This document shows positions 18,875 to 27,027 of a stretch of DNA of 64,000 nucleotides, piece after piece. The notes beneath the pieces were generated by a model. The model made no database searches, was not told the origin of the DNA, and worked only from the letters and a program-made list of their open reading frames with translations. The position numbers and the translations under genes were made by a program. Origin of the DNA: JACKEQ01 sp041389565 (lineage in GTDB: Bacteria; Myxococcota_A; UBA796; GCA-2862545). Location of the stretch: assembly GCA_041389565.1 (NCBI GenBank), contig JAWKRP010000010.1, forward strand, positions 229,798-293,797, in the 5' to 3' direction. Positions within the stretch are counted from its first letter, which is position 1, and each line of letters opens with the position of its first letter.

Positions 18875-19459
18875 ATGTCTCGCACTCTCTTCTCGTCCTC
18901 CGTGCTCTTCGCGGCCATCCTCTCCTCCATCGCTACGAGCGCACCCCGCTGGACGGTCTCCGCCCAGGAATCGGGAACGTTCCGGATCGACCGCGGAGAC
19001 GCACTGGAGCTCGACATCGGCCTGTTCGCCACGGGCGCCGCGCTCCCCGAGGTGGAAGCGGGGATCACGCCCCAGGGCGGATCGGGCGAAGGTGGCCTCG
19101 ACACCTCGCTCACCGTGGAGCTCACGCTCGCGTCGACCGGCACGCTCGGCTTCGGCCGCACGGACACCACGGTGGTGGCGGAGCTGTGGATGGACACGGA
19201 GGAGGGCGACTGGCTGGTCGACGACGCCGAGGTGGACGTGCTCGCCGGAGAGCCCGTCGAGATCGAGCTGTTCGCGAGCGGGGTGCTGGCGACGTGCACG
19301 CCCGCGGTCGACTGCGAGCGCGCGCTCACGGTCGTGCTGCACCAGTCCGACGACGCGAAGCTCAAGGTGAAGGCCCGTGCCCGCGCGTTGGTGGCCGCAC
19401 CGCTCCTGGGTCCGGCGCCCGACACCGCCGAGCTCGAGGTCGACCTGCTGGCCCGCTGA
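18875..19459 (+). CDS. exported protein of unknown function
   Basis: A 194-residue protein with a signal peptide (MSRTLFSSSVLFAAILSSIA). The mature part is beta-rich and acidic, with GDALELDIGLFATGAALPEV and a single disulphide-capable pair (CTPAVDCE). GGGAG lies five bases before the ATG at 18875, which fixes the start; the longer frame to 18644 is not supported. It looks like a small envelope beta-sandwich. No family is recognised. The gene lies 19 bases upstream of nth on the same strand. Confidence 0.7.
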   Translation: MSRTLFSSSVLFAAILSSIATSAPRWTVSAQESGTFRIDRGDALELDIGLFATGAALPEVEAGITPQGGSGEGGLDTSLTVELTLASTGTLGFGRTDTTVVAELWMDTEEGDWLVDDAEVDVLAGEPVEIELFASGVLATCTPAVDCERALTVVLHQSDDAKLKVKARARALVAAPLLGPAPDTAELEVDLLAR

Positions 19460-19478
19460 GGGCGTTACAGGGCGCGGC

Positions 19479-20132
19479 ATGCGGAAGGCCGAGCGCGCGA
19501 AGCGCATCCACGAGATCCTCGACGGGCTCTACCCCGAGCCCCCCGTCCCTCTCGACCACACCGATCCCTTCACGCTGCTGGTGGCCGTCCTGCTGTCGGC
19601 GCAGTGCACCGATGCGCGCGTGAACCTCGTCACGCCGGGCCTGTTCGAGCTGGCGCCCGATGCGGCGCGCATGGCGGTCCAGCCGGTCGACGCCATCCTC
19701 GAGCGCATCCGCACGTGCGGGCTCGCGCCCACGAAGGCGAAGAACATCCACAGGCTCGCGAACACCCTCGTGGAGGAGCACGGCGGCGAGGTCCCCGCCG
19801 ACTTCGCCGCGCTGGAGCGCCTCCCGGGCGTGGGCCACAAGACGGCCAGCGTGGTGATGGCGCAGGCGTTCGAGGTGCCCGCGTTCCCGGTCGACACGCA
19901 CATCTTCCGGCTCGCGCACCGCTGGGCGCTGTCGCGAGGGAAGAACGTGACGGCCGTCGAAGCCGATCTGAAGCGCATCTTCCCGAAGGCGAGCTGGAAC
20001 CGCCTCCACCTGCAGATCATCTACTTCGGGCGCGAGCACTGCCCGGCCCGGGGCCACGACCCCGATGCGTGCCCGATCTGCAGCTGGGTGACGCCGCGGT
20101 TCCGCGAGCCGGCCCGAACCTCGCGCGCGTGA
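19479..20132 (+). CDS. nth: endonuclease III, DNA glycosylase/AP lyase
   Basis: A 217-residue base-excision repair enzyme that removes oxidised pyrimidines and cleaves the abasic site. The helix-hairpin-helix is LPGVGHKTASVV (with the catalytic Lys) and the catalytic Asp is in VDTHIFRLAHR. The iron-sulphur cluster loop reads HCPARGHDPDACPICSW, giving C-x9-C-x2-C and no fourth Cys before the C-terminus. The E. coli pattern is C-x6-C-x2-C-x5-C, so the cluster may be incomplete or ligated differently. The ATG at 19479 directly precedes the first conserved helix. Confidence 0.93.
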   Translation: MRKAERAKRIHEILDGLYPEPPVPLDHTDPFTLLVAVLLSAQCTDARVNLVTPGLFELAPDAARMAVQPVDAILERIRTCGLAPTKAKNIHRLANTLVEEHGGEVPADFAALERLPGVGHKTASVVMAQAFEVPAFPVDTHIFRLAHRWALSRGKNVTAVEADLKRIFPKASWNRLHLQIIYFGREHCPARGHDPDACPICSWVTPRFREPARTSRA

Positions 20133-20193
20133 GCGGCCCTGCGTGGAATATGCTGCGCGGGTCCGGGGTCCGCCCGGACGACGCGGAGGATTC

Positions 20194-20718
20194 GTGCTCG
20201 CCTTCCTGATCGCCCTCACGACGAACGCCCACGCCACCGATCCGGTTCGCATCCGCGTGACGGATCCCAGCATCCGCACGGTGATCCTGGAGTGCGGGAG
20301 CACGAAGCTGCAGGCCGAGGTGAAGAACGGCATGGCCACGTTCGCGCAGAACCCGGGCAAGTGCGAGGTGCTGTTCCTCGGTCGCATCGGGCTGATCGAC
20401 GGCCCGGCCGAGTACACGTGCACCTCCCAGGGCTGCCAGCAGGTCGACGTGATCCACAAGGAGCTCGCCGACGCGAGTGGGCGCGTCACGGTCGTCATCA
20501 CCGACAGCAGCACCACGCTGCTCGAGCTCAAGTGCCCATCGGGCTACCGCCAGCGGGCGCGGGTCGACACCAACACCGCGGTGTTCGAAGGCGTGCCCGA
20601 AGAAGACTGCGAGATGTTCTGGAAGGGCGGCACGGTTCCGGCGAAGGCCCACGCGATCCGGCCGGCCACGTGGTACTGCCAGGCCACGGGCGGCACGGGC
20701 GTCTGCACGCGGAAGTAG
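20194..20718 (+). CDS. small exported cysteine-containing protein
   Basis: A 174-residue protein with a short signal peptide (MLAFLIALTTNAHA). The mature part appears to be two related repeats of about 70 residues, each with paired cysteines: VILECGSTKLQAEVKNGMA matches LELKCPSGYRQRARVDTNTA, and both are followed by a GKCEV or EDCEM segment. Duplication of a small beta domain is therefore likely. GGAGG lies six bases before the GTG at 20194; the track start at 20143 would put the signal peptide mid-protein. Function is unknown. It converges with the kinase gene. Confidence 0.72.
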   Translation: MLAFLIALTTNAHATDPVRIRVTDPSIRTVILECGSTKLQAEVKNGMATFAQNPGKCEVLFLGRIGLIDGPAEYTCTSQGCQQVDVIHKELADASGRVTVVITDSSTTLLELKCPSGYRQRARVDTNTAVFEGVPEEDCEMFWKGGTVPAKAHAIRPATWYCQATGGTGVCTRK

Positions 20719-20734
20719 CCCTCGCGCGCCCGCC

Positions 20735-22228
20735 TCAGAACCCGGTGTCGATCACCATGATCGGCCCGCCACCATCGGGCTCGTTGAGGCCCGTGAACAG
20801 CACCAGCGTGATCGCGAAGTAGAGGAACAGGAACGCGAACCCGACGCCCACGGCGATCACGCTGAAGCCGACGATCCCGAGCGCCCACCCGAGCGGGTTC
20901 CCGCCCGACCGCCGCTTCGGCGTGCGGGGCTCCACGGGACGCGGTGCAGGCTTCTCCTCCGGCCGCGGCCCGGGCGCCTCGAAGGGCTCGACCGGGCGCG
21001 GCTCGACGGGCTGGACCGCGGGTGTGTCGACGACGGAGGCCGGCGGGACGGGGTCGTGGGTGTCCTCCATCGCCATGGTCGCGCCGGCGGGGGCGTCCGC
21101 TGGGACGGCAACCTCGTCGAGGTCGTCGTCGAGGGCGTCCGGGGGTGGCATCGTGTCGGGCGCGACGCCACCGGGGACGGCGCCGATGAGGTCCATCCCC
21201 GTGAGCGGTGTGGTGCTGCGGTGGCTCGCAGGCGCCGGCGTGGACGGCGTGACGATGTGGCTGATGTGGTGCTCGGTGAGCGTGCGGCCCACGAGCACGC
21301 CTTCGGTGGTGGGCGGGTCGCGCCACTCCACCTCGCGCACCCACTTCCGGAGCGACAGGCCCGGGAGCTCCTCGGCGAGGTCTTCGAGCATCGGGCCGAG
21401 GTCGTGGGTGACCGGACGCTCGCGCGACTCGTACGCCAGCATCGAGCGCAGCAGGCGGTGCACCCGCGGGTCGAGCTGGAGGGGTGTGAGGTGCGCTTCG
21501 AGGTGGGCGTCGTGCTTGTCGGGATCGCACGCCAGCAGGAAGTGCTCGCGCGCACCGAGCTCCTCGAACAGCCGCTGCCCGCCCGACGCGACCTCGTACA
21601 GCGAGCAGCCCAACGCGTACACGTCGCTCGCGGGGTCGTCGCTCACCCGATCGAAGCGCTCGGGCGCCATGTACCAGGGGCTACCGATGGTGACGCGGGT
21701 CTGGGTCTTCGCCTCGCGCCGGGCGTCGGAGGCCTTCGCGATGCCGAAGTCGAGCAGCTTCACGTCGCCGTGCTTGCCCACGCGGATGTTCGACGGCTTG
21801 ATGTCGCGGTGCACGAGCCGGAGGGGCGCCCCATCGGGGCCGGGCGCTTCGTAGGCGGTCTTCAGGGCGTCGGCGACGCGCGCGCACACCTCGAGCCCCG
21901 AGCGCATCGAGATGGGCGGACGGCTGTCGAAGCACCCTTCGAGATCGAGGCCGGGGACGTACTCCATGACGAGCGCGACGCGGCTCTCGAGCATCACGAG
22001 GTCGCGCACCTTCAACACGGCCGGGTGGTTCAGGCTGCCGAGCAGTCGGCCCTCGTCCCGCAAGCGCTGGACGGCCTGGCTGCGGGGGTCGAGCCCCTCG
22101 TGCAGCACCTTGACGGCCACCTCGGTCTCCACGCCACCCGGCGATGCCATGCGCGCGAGGTACACCTCGCCGAAGCCTCCACTCCCGAGGCACTGCTGGA
22201 TGTGGAAGCGCCGGACGTCCTCAGCCAC
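20735..22228 (-). CDS. membrane-anchored Ser/Thr protein kinase
   Basis: A 497-residue Hanks-type kinase. The N-terminal catalytic domain (about residues 8-270) has the Gly-rich loop GSGGFGEVYLA, VAVKVL, the catalytic loop HRDIKPSN, DFGIAKA and APERF, so it should be active. A Pro/Asp-rich linker of about 150 residues follows. A hydrophobic segment near 440-470 (GWALGIVGFSVIAVGVGFAF) anchors it, leaving a short exterior tail. The GTG start at 22228 has GGAGG just upstream and overlaps the previous stop in GTGGCTGA. It is the third gene of a coupled operon with a 2-TM protein and an OPT transporter, so it may sense or control transport. Confidence 0.9.
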   Translation of the reverse strand: MAEDVRRFHIQQCLGSGGFGEVYLARMASPGGVETEVAVKVLHEGLDPRSQAVQRLRDEGRLLGSLNHPAVLKVRDLVMLESRVALVMEYVPGLDLEGCFDSRPPISMRSGLEVCARVADALKTAYEAPGPDGAPLRLVHRDIKPSNIRVGKHGDVKLLDFGIAKASDARREAKTQTRVTIGSPWYMAPERFDRVSDDPASDVYALGCSLYEVASGGQRLFEELGAREHFLLACDPDKHDAHLEAHLTPLQLDPRVHRLLRSMLAYESRERPVTHDLGPMLEDLAEELPGLSLRKWVREVEWRDPPTTEGVLVGRTLTEHHISHIVTPSTPAPASHRSTTPLTGMDLIGAVPGGVAPDTMPPPDALDDDLDEVAVPADAPAGATMAMEDTHDPVPPASVVDTPAVQPVEPRPVEPFEAPGPRPEEKPAPRPVEPRTPKRRSGGNPLGWALGIVGFSVIAVGVGFAFLFLYFAITLVLFTGLNEPDGGGPIMVIDTGF

Positions 22229-23099
22229 GCGCCTCCACGGCCTCGAAGCTCGCCTGGGCCGCTTCGAACGCGACCACGGCGGCATCGAGCGACTCGCGAG
22301 CCACCACGGAGTGACCGTCGGTGAGGGCGGACCACGCGCGGTTCACGTTGCGCTCTCCCGCAGAGAACGGACCGAAGTACTCGGCGAACGCAGCGAGACC
22401 GTGCCGGGCCACGAGCTGACCGCGCCCCTCGACGAGCGGCGTGAGCACGTCGTCTCCGAGCTGGTCGATCGCGTGGCGGGCCGATGCGGCGTCTGCGTCC
22501 ATGGGCAGATCCTGGATCGAAGCGCGGATGTCCGCCAGCCTCCGCAGCGTCTCGGCCATGGTGCCGCGGAAATCCACGCGCCCCGCGGTGCCCGCGGCGC
22601 CACCCGCGTTGTCCTCGCGTTCCTGCAGGCGCGCGAGCAGGGCGCCGCACACGATGAGCACGACACCCACCAGCCAGCCGACCCCGGCCGTCTGGAACCA
22701 GGCGGACAAACGCTCCCGGGGACCGGGCAGCCCGATCCGATCGCGCTCGATCTGCGCGGCGTGCACGAACATCTGCGGCGAGTCGCCGTCCTGCATGCCC
22801 CACTTCCTGAGGTCGTCGATGGCCTCGGTGGTCTTCTGGACCTGGGTCTGCAGGCGCACATCGCTCTCGATGAGGGCCAGGTGCTGCTCCATCGAGAGAG
22901 CGCCGAGGTCGACGCCCTCGGACTTCAGGGTCTCGTTGAGGGCACGACCCTCGTCGAGCAGGCCCATGACGGCGTTCCCGGCGCCGACCTTCGCGGACGC
23001 CTGGCGGTACGCGATGTGCCGCTCTCCGTTCCGCGAGCCGAAGGATGCCGCGACGACGATGCCGAGCAGGAGCAGGAGCAGCCCCGCGTACCCCTTCAT
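22221..23099 (-). CDS. two-TM membrane protein of unknown function
   Basis: A 292-residue protein with an N-terminal hydrophobic helix (GYAGLLLLLLGIVVAASF), a helical extracytoplasmic region of about 120 residues, a second helix (VGWLVGVVLIVCGALLARLQ) at about 140-160, and a cytosolic alpha-helical tail. The topology suggests a helical sensor or scaffold. ATG 23099 overlaps the OPT stop (ATGA) and GGAGG precedes it. The 3' end overlaps the kinase start by eight bases. Being between a transporter and a kinase, it could link the two, which is inference. Confidence 0.75.
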   Translation of the reverse strand: MKGYAGLLLLLLGIVVAASFGSRNGERHIAYRQASAKVGAGNAVMGLLDEGRALNETLKSEGVDLGALSMEQHLALIESDVRLQTQVQKTTEAIDDLRKWGMQDGDSPQMFVHAAQIERDRIGLPGPRERLSAWFQTAGVGWLVGVVLIVCGALLARLQEREDNAGGAAGTAGRVDFRGTMAETLRRLADIRASIQDLPMDADAASARHAIDQLGDDVLTPLVEGRGQLVARHGLAAFAEYFGPFSAGERNVNRAWSALTDGHSVVARESLDAAVVAFEAAQASFEAVEARG

Positions 23100-24889
23100 T
23101 GGCCACCTCCGAGCAGCGAGCTGCCGGTCTGGACGACGTTCCACGTGAGCTGGGTGAGCGCTTCGCCGACGATCATCCCGGCCGCGAACGGCACGAGCTT
23201 GCGGCCGATGAACTCGCGGCCGTAGACCCGCTCGAGGCCCATCGCGACGACGTTCCCGAAGCCGTAGGCCAGCGTGATGGAGAACGGCAGGTACATCGCG
23301 AGGCCCACGAGCACCGCGACCCCGCCGATGGGGAAGATGGACAGCGCCCCGCCGAGCACGGCGCCTCCGGCGTACTTGTCGACGGCCGCATCGCTCGACT
23401 GGAGCGCTTCGATCATCCCCTGCAGCGCGCCGGCCTGGGGGGCCGCGAGGCAGAACTGGGTCTCCTGCAGGCAGGCCGTGGACTGCGGGCCGAAGCCCGG
23501 CGTGCCGTCTCCGGGAGCCTCCCAGAGGAGGAACAGCACTCCGATGGCGATGATCGGGCCGATCCAGCAGAGCAGGAGCTGTGCGAGCTGCTGCTCACGG
23601 GGCCGGCTGCCGACGAGGTGACCGGTCTTGAGGTCTTGCATCATGTCGGCGCACTGGCTCGTGGCGATGCACACGGCGACGCCGATGAGCACGGCCGCGG
23701 TGACGTTCCCGCCCGTGATGAAGAACATCAGCGTGACCGCGATGAGCGCGAGCCCCGACAGCGGCGAGATGTCGGTGGCGCCCGTGGCCTGGGCGACGAT
23801 GATGCCCGCCAGCGCGAGCCAGAGCGACCCGACGATGGCGATGAGCACCGCGGTTCCGAGCCCAACGTCGTCGGACGAGAAGAAGGCCGACAGGAACAGC
23901 ATGATCACGGCTGCGACCGCCGAGCCGCCGAGCACGGTGGGCGACAGCTCGTCGGCGCTCGCGCCCTGCTCGCGGGCGAGCTTCGCGGCGGCCTGCAGGC
24001 TCTTCATGGCGCCCGTCACGGCGGGGAACGCGCTCACGACGCCGGCGAGCGCGCCACCGATGAGCATGCCGATGCCGAGCGGGCGGAGCATCTGGCTGTA
24101 GATCTCGCCGGCCTGCCAGTCGGGCACCTGCACCTCGGGCATCGCGGCGTGCGGCGGCACCCAGCCCATCTGGACGGCGATCGGGGAGATCACCCACCAG
24201 GCGAGGATGCCGCCGAGCGCGAACGGGAGACCGCCCTTGCCGGAGAGCAGGCCCGCACCGAAGTTGGCGGCCGAGATGTAGAGCGCGAACGGGAGCCACG
24301 GGGGCAGGGAGAAGAGGTGCCCGACATCGAGATCCTCGGGGAGCACCGCGAAGTTCACGAGCAGCGTGAGAGCCGCGGCCAACACGGCGCCTCCGACGAG
24401 GATCATGCCCTGCGACAGACCTTCGCCCGGCGACTTGAGCAGGGTGGCGACCGCGACGCCGCTCGGGAACTTGAGCCGCTCGAACTCCACCATCTGCTTG
24501 CGCAGCGGGATGATGAGCACGATCCCCATCAGCGAGCCCGCGATGGCGCTGAAGATGAGCGGACCGATCGGGAAGTGCGACAGCGACGGGTCGTTCACGC
24601 TGAGCAGCATGAGCGCGGGAAGGGTGAACACGACGCCGGAGCTGGCGGTGTTGATGCCCGACGCGACCGTCTGGTTGATGTTGTTCTCGACGATCGACTT
24701 GCGACCGAGCACCCCGCGGAGGGCGACGAAGCCGAGGATGGCCGCGACCGTGGAGCCCCCGAGCCCGAACCCGAGCTTGAGCGCGATGTAGACGAACGAA
24801 GCCGTCATGATCACGCCCTGGACCGTGCCCAGCAGCACACCGACGATCGAGAGCTCGGGATACGGCCGCACGGCCGAACTGCTGCTCAA
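23096..24889 (-). CDS. OPT family oligopeptide/metallophore transporter
   Basis: A 597-residue polytopic membrane protein with about 14-16 hydrophobic helices. Family-typical stretches include YIALKLGFGLGGSTVAAILG near the start, NNINQTVASGINTASSGVVF, and LMFFITGGNVTAAVLIG. OPT proteins import peptides or metal chelates with protons. The start is set at TTG 24889, because GGAGG (24897-24901) is seven bases before it; the GTG at 24895 is too close to the SD. It is the first gene of a tightly coupled operon with a 2-TM protein and a Ser/Thr kinase. Confidence 0.9.
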   Translation of the reverse strand: MSSSSAVRPYPELSIVGVLLGTVQGVIMTASFVYIALKLGFGLGGSTVAAILGFVALRGVLGRKSIVENNINQTVASGINTASSGVVFTLPALMLLSVNDPSLSHFPIGPLIFSAIAGSLMGIVLIIPLRKQMVEFERLKFPSGVAVATLLKSPGEGLSQGMILVGGAVLAAALTLLVNFAVLPEDLDVGHLFSLPPWLPFALYISAANFGAGLLSGKGGLPFALGGILAWWVISPIAVQMGWVPPHAAMPEVQVPDWQAGEIYSQMLRPLGIGMLIGGALAGVVSAFPAVTGAMKSLQAAAKLAREQGASADELSPTVLGGSAVAAVIMLFLSAFFSSDDVGLGTAVLIAIVGSLWLALAGIIVAQATGATDISPLSGLALIAVTLMFFITGGNVTAAVLIGVAVCIATSQCADMMQDLKTGHLVGSRPREQQLAQLLLCWIGPIIAIGVLFLLWEAPGDGTPGFGPQSTACLQETQFCLAAPQAGALQGMIEALQSSDAAVDKYAGGAVLGGALSIFPIGGVAVLVGLAMYLPFSITLAYGFGNVVAMGLERVYGREFIGRKLVPFAAGMIVGEALTQLTWNVVQTGSSLLGGGQ

Positions 24890-25010
24890 AGCCACTCCTC
24901 CAGGCGAGAGTCGCAGCCGTATATCCACTCGCCCGCATCTTGCGCCGCAGCGGGTTGCAGTGCGCCGGCCGGAGCCTCGTGCTAGACGCGCTCCCAACAG
25001 GAGTACCGAG

Positions 25011-25322
25011 ATGCCCTACGTCGTCACCGAGAACTGTGTGGATTGCCGCTACACCGACTGCGTCGAGGTGTGTCCCGTCGACTGCTTCTACGCCGACGCG
25101 AAGCAGCTCTACATCCACCCCGACGAGTGCATCGACTGCGGCGCGTGCGAGTTCGCCTGCCCCGTGAAGGCCATCTTCAACGAAGACGATCTGCCGGCCG
25201 AGCTCCAGAAGTGGGTGCAGATCAACGCCGACAAGTCGCAGTCGGGCGACGTCGACCACATCACCGACTCCGCCGACCCCCTGCCCACCGCCGCCGCGAA
25301 GAAGGCCCGCCTCGGGCTGTGA
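25011..25322 (+). CDS. fdxA: 7Fe ferredoxin (3Fe-4S / 4Fe-4S)
   Basis: A 103-residue FdxA-type ferredoxin, a soluble electron carrier. The first cluster region is CVDCRYTDCVEVCPVDCF, with the spacing seen in seven-iron ferredoxins. The second is a full CIDCGACEFACPVKAIF motif for a 4Fe-4S cluster. A helical C-terminal tail follows, typical of the roughly 105-residue class. The ATG at 25011 has AGGAG seven bases upstream; the longer frame is not coding. It lies alone between the divergent OPT operon and the J-protein gene. Confidence 0.94.
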   Translation: MPYVVTENCVDCRYTDCVEVCPVDCFYADAKQLYIHPDECIDCGACEFACPVKAIFNEDDLPAELQKWVQINADKSQSGDVDHITDSADPLPTAAAKKARLGL

Positions 25323-25389
25323 ACTCCGCTACGCTGAGAGCACGGCGAGCCCGCTCGTCCGGGCTCCAGGGTGAGGAGGACGACGGCAG

Positions 25390-27027
25390 GTGACCCCCTC
25401 CGAGGCGCACGCGATCCTGGGCATCGATCCGGGCACGGACAAGAAGTCCGCGCGGCGCGCATACCTGCGGAAGGTGCGGGAGCACAAGCCGGAGCAGGAT
25501 CCCGACGGCTTCCAGCGCGTCCGTGAGGCCTGGGAGCTCCTCGAGCGCCGCCTGACCGACTCACGGACCGTCCCTGCGGGCCCTCGGGACTCACGGACCG
25601 TCCCTGCGGGCCCTCGGGACTCCGGTGCCGACCCCTCGCACCGCGACGCCCCGTGGGCACCGCCCGAGCGCAGGGTGCCGCCGCGGCCCCCGATGGAAGC
25701 CGCCGTGTTCCGGCCCGCCGACGCTCCCCCCGCCGCGCACGACGTGCCCGAGCCGGCAGACGACCCGGGGTCCGAGCCCGAGGAGGCGCCCGAGACGGGC
25801 GAGCCCGAGCCCGATCCTCCCGTGAGCACGGCCCCTTCGGAGCCCGAGGGCGTTCCGGAGCCCGAGCCCTGGGGCGCTCGCGAGGATCCCGACGCACGCG
25901 CGTTCACGCTCGACGACGGCCCTCGCATCGTCCCCGATCCCGCGCCGTGGGCGGCCGACGACGCCGCGCCCGACGACCCCGCGGCCTGGCAGGTCGACCC
26001 GCTGCCCGAGCGTTTCGAGGGTCCCGACCCCGACATCCTCGTCCAGCAGGCGCTGGAGGCCGCCGACATCGACGGGGAGATCGCCCTCGACGCGCTCACC
26101 CGGGCCTGCGACGACGCGCTGAACGGCCGGCTGCCCGAGCCTCCGGTGTCCACGGTGCTCCAGGTGGTGCTCGCGCTGCATCGCGCCGGCGACGCCCACA
26201 ACGCCCGGTCTGCCTGGCGGGTCGCGAGCCGCTGGATGGACGCCACGGGCGCCGGGATCCGCATCGCGAACCAGATGGCCGTGTGGCTCGCGATGGCCCG
26301 GGAGCTCTCCGACCTGCCGTCGCACTTCCCCACCGTCGTGCGCGCGCGCATCGCCCGGGCCGCGCTGGATCAAGACCCCACGGCCGCCCAGTCCGATCTG
26401 CTCGAGCTGTATCGAAGCCAGCCCCACATCGCACTCGACGCCGCCGACCTCCTGGAGGCGTACGCCCCGAACCTGCACAAGCTGTTCGGGCGGTTCCTGC
26501 GCGACCCCGCGGGGAACGCGGCGCCTCCCCCCGGGCGCCAGGAGCCCCCGAAGGGCTCGAGCGGCATCAACCCGATGGTGCTGGTGTACGTCGCCATCGT
26601 GCTGATCACGATCGTGCTGCGCGTCGTGCTCGGGGGGGGCGGCTCGTCCAGCCCGCCCCCGCGCTTCGAGCCCGTGTACATCCCGCCGCCGCCGATGCCG
26701 GTGTTCGAGATCGACCCCGAGATGTTCACGTTCGAGCGTCCGGTCCAGATCGGGCTCCCGGTGCTCGCCCTGTGCCTCGAGGGGTTCGGCCATCCGAAGG
26801 CGGCGTGCAAGGCGGCACGCGCGGTGGAGACCGCCCTCGAGAAGGGCGACTGCGCCCGCATCCGTACCGCGATGGCCGAGCTCGAAGCGATCGAAGCCGC
26901 CCCGCCGGCCGCACCCGCCGGCGATCTATCGTCCGATCTCATGGACACCGCGGCCCAGGTACGTCAGATCTCGAAGGTCGTCACACGACAGTGTCCCGCG
27001 GACGAGGAGCCTCCCCGTGATCCCTGA
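25390..27027 (+). CDS. membrane-anchored J-domain-like protein, degenerate HPD
   Basis: A 545-residue protein whose first 55 residues fit a J domain: SEAHAILGIDPGTDKKSARR, then a helix and loop, then QDPDGFQRVREAWELLERR. Where the HPD tripeptide is expected it reads REHKPEQ. A long Pro/Glu-rich low-complexity region follows (about 60-200), then a helical domain. One transmembrane helix lies at about 397-416 (VLVYVAIVLITIVLRVVLGG) and an outside tail carries three cysteines. A perfect 30-base tandem duplication lies within. The stop overlaps the Hsp70 start by 11 bases, so the two are coupled, like E. coli HscC with membrane J-proteins. Confidence 0.78.
   Translation: MTPSEAHAILGIDPGTDKKSARRAYLRKVREHKPEQDPDGFQRVREAWELLERRLTDSRTVPAGPRDSRTVPAGPRDSGADPSHRDAPWAPPERRVPPRPPMEAAVFRPADAPPAAHDVPEPADDPGSEPEEAPETGEPEPDPPVSTAPSEPEGVPEPEPWGAREDPDARAFTLDDGPRIVPDPAPWAADDAAPDDPAAWQVDPLPERFEGPDPDILVQQALEAADIDGEIALDALTRACDDALNGRLPEPPVSTVLQVVLALHRAGDAHNARSAWRVASRWMDATGAGIRIANQMAVWLAMARELSDLPSHFPTVVRARIARAALDQDPTAAQSDLLELYRSQPHIALDAADLLEAYAPNLHKLFGRFLRDPAGNAAPPPGRQEPPKGSSGINPMVLVYVAIVLITIVLRVVLGGGGSSSPPPRFEPVYIPPPPMPVFEIDPEMFTFERPVQIGLPVLALCLEGFGHPKAACKAARAVETALEKGDCARIRTAMAELEAIEAAPPAAPAGDLSSDLMDTAAQVRQISKVVTRQCPADEEPPRDP
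25561..25620 (+). repeat. perfect 30-bp tandem duplication
   Basis: Two identical 30-base units (25561-25590, 25591-25620) inside the J-protein gene encode SRTVPAGPRD twice. The copy is in frame and exact, which suggests a recent slippage or duplication event in the disordered linker. Confidence 0.95.
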
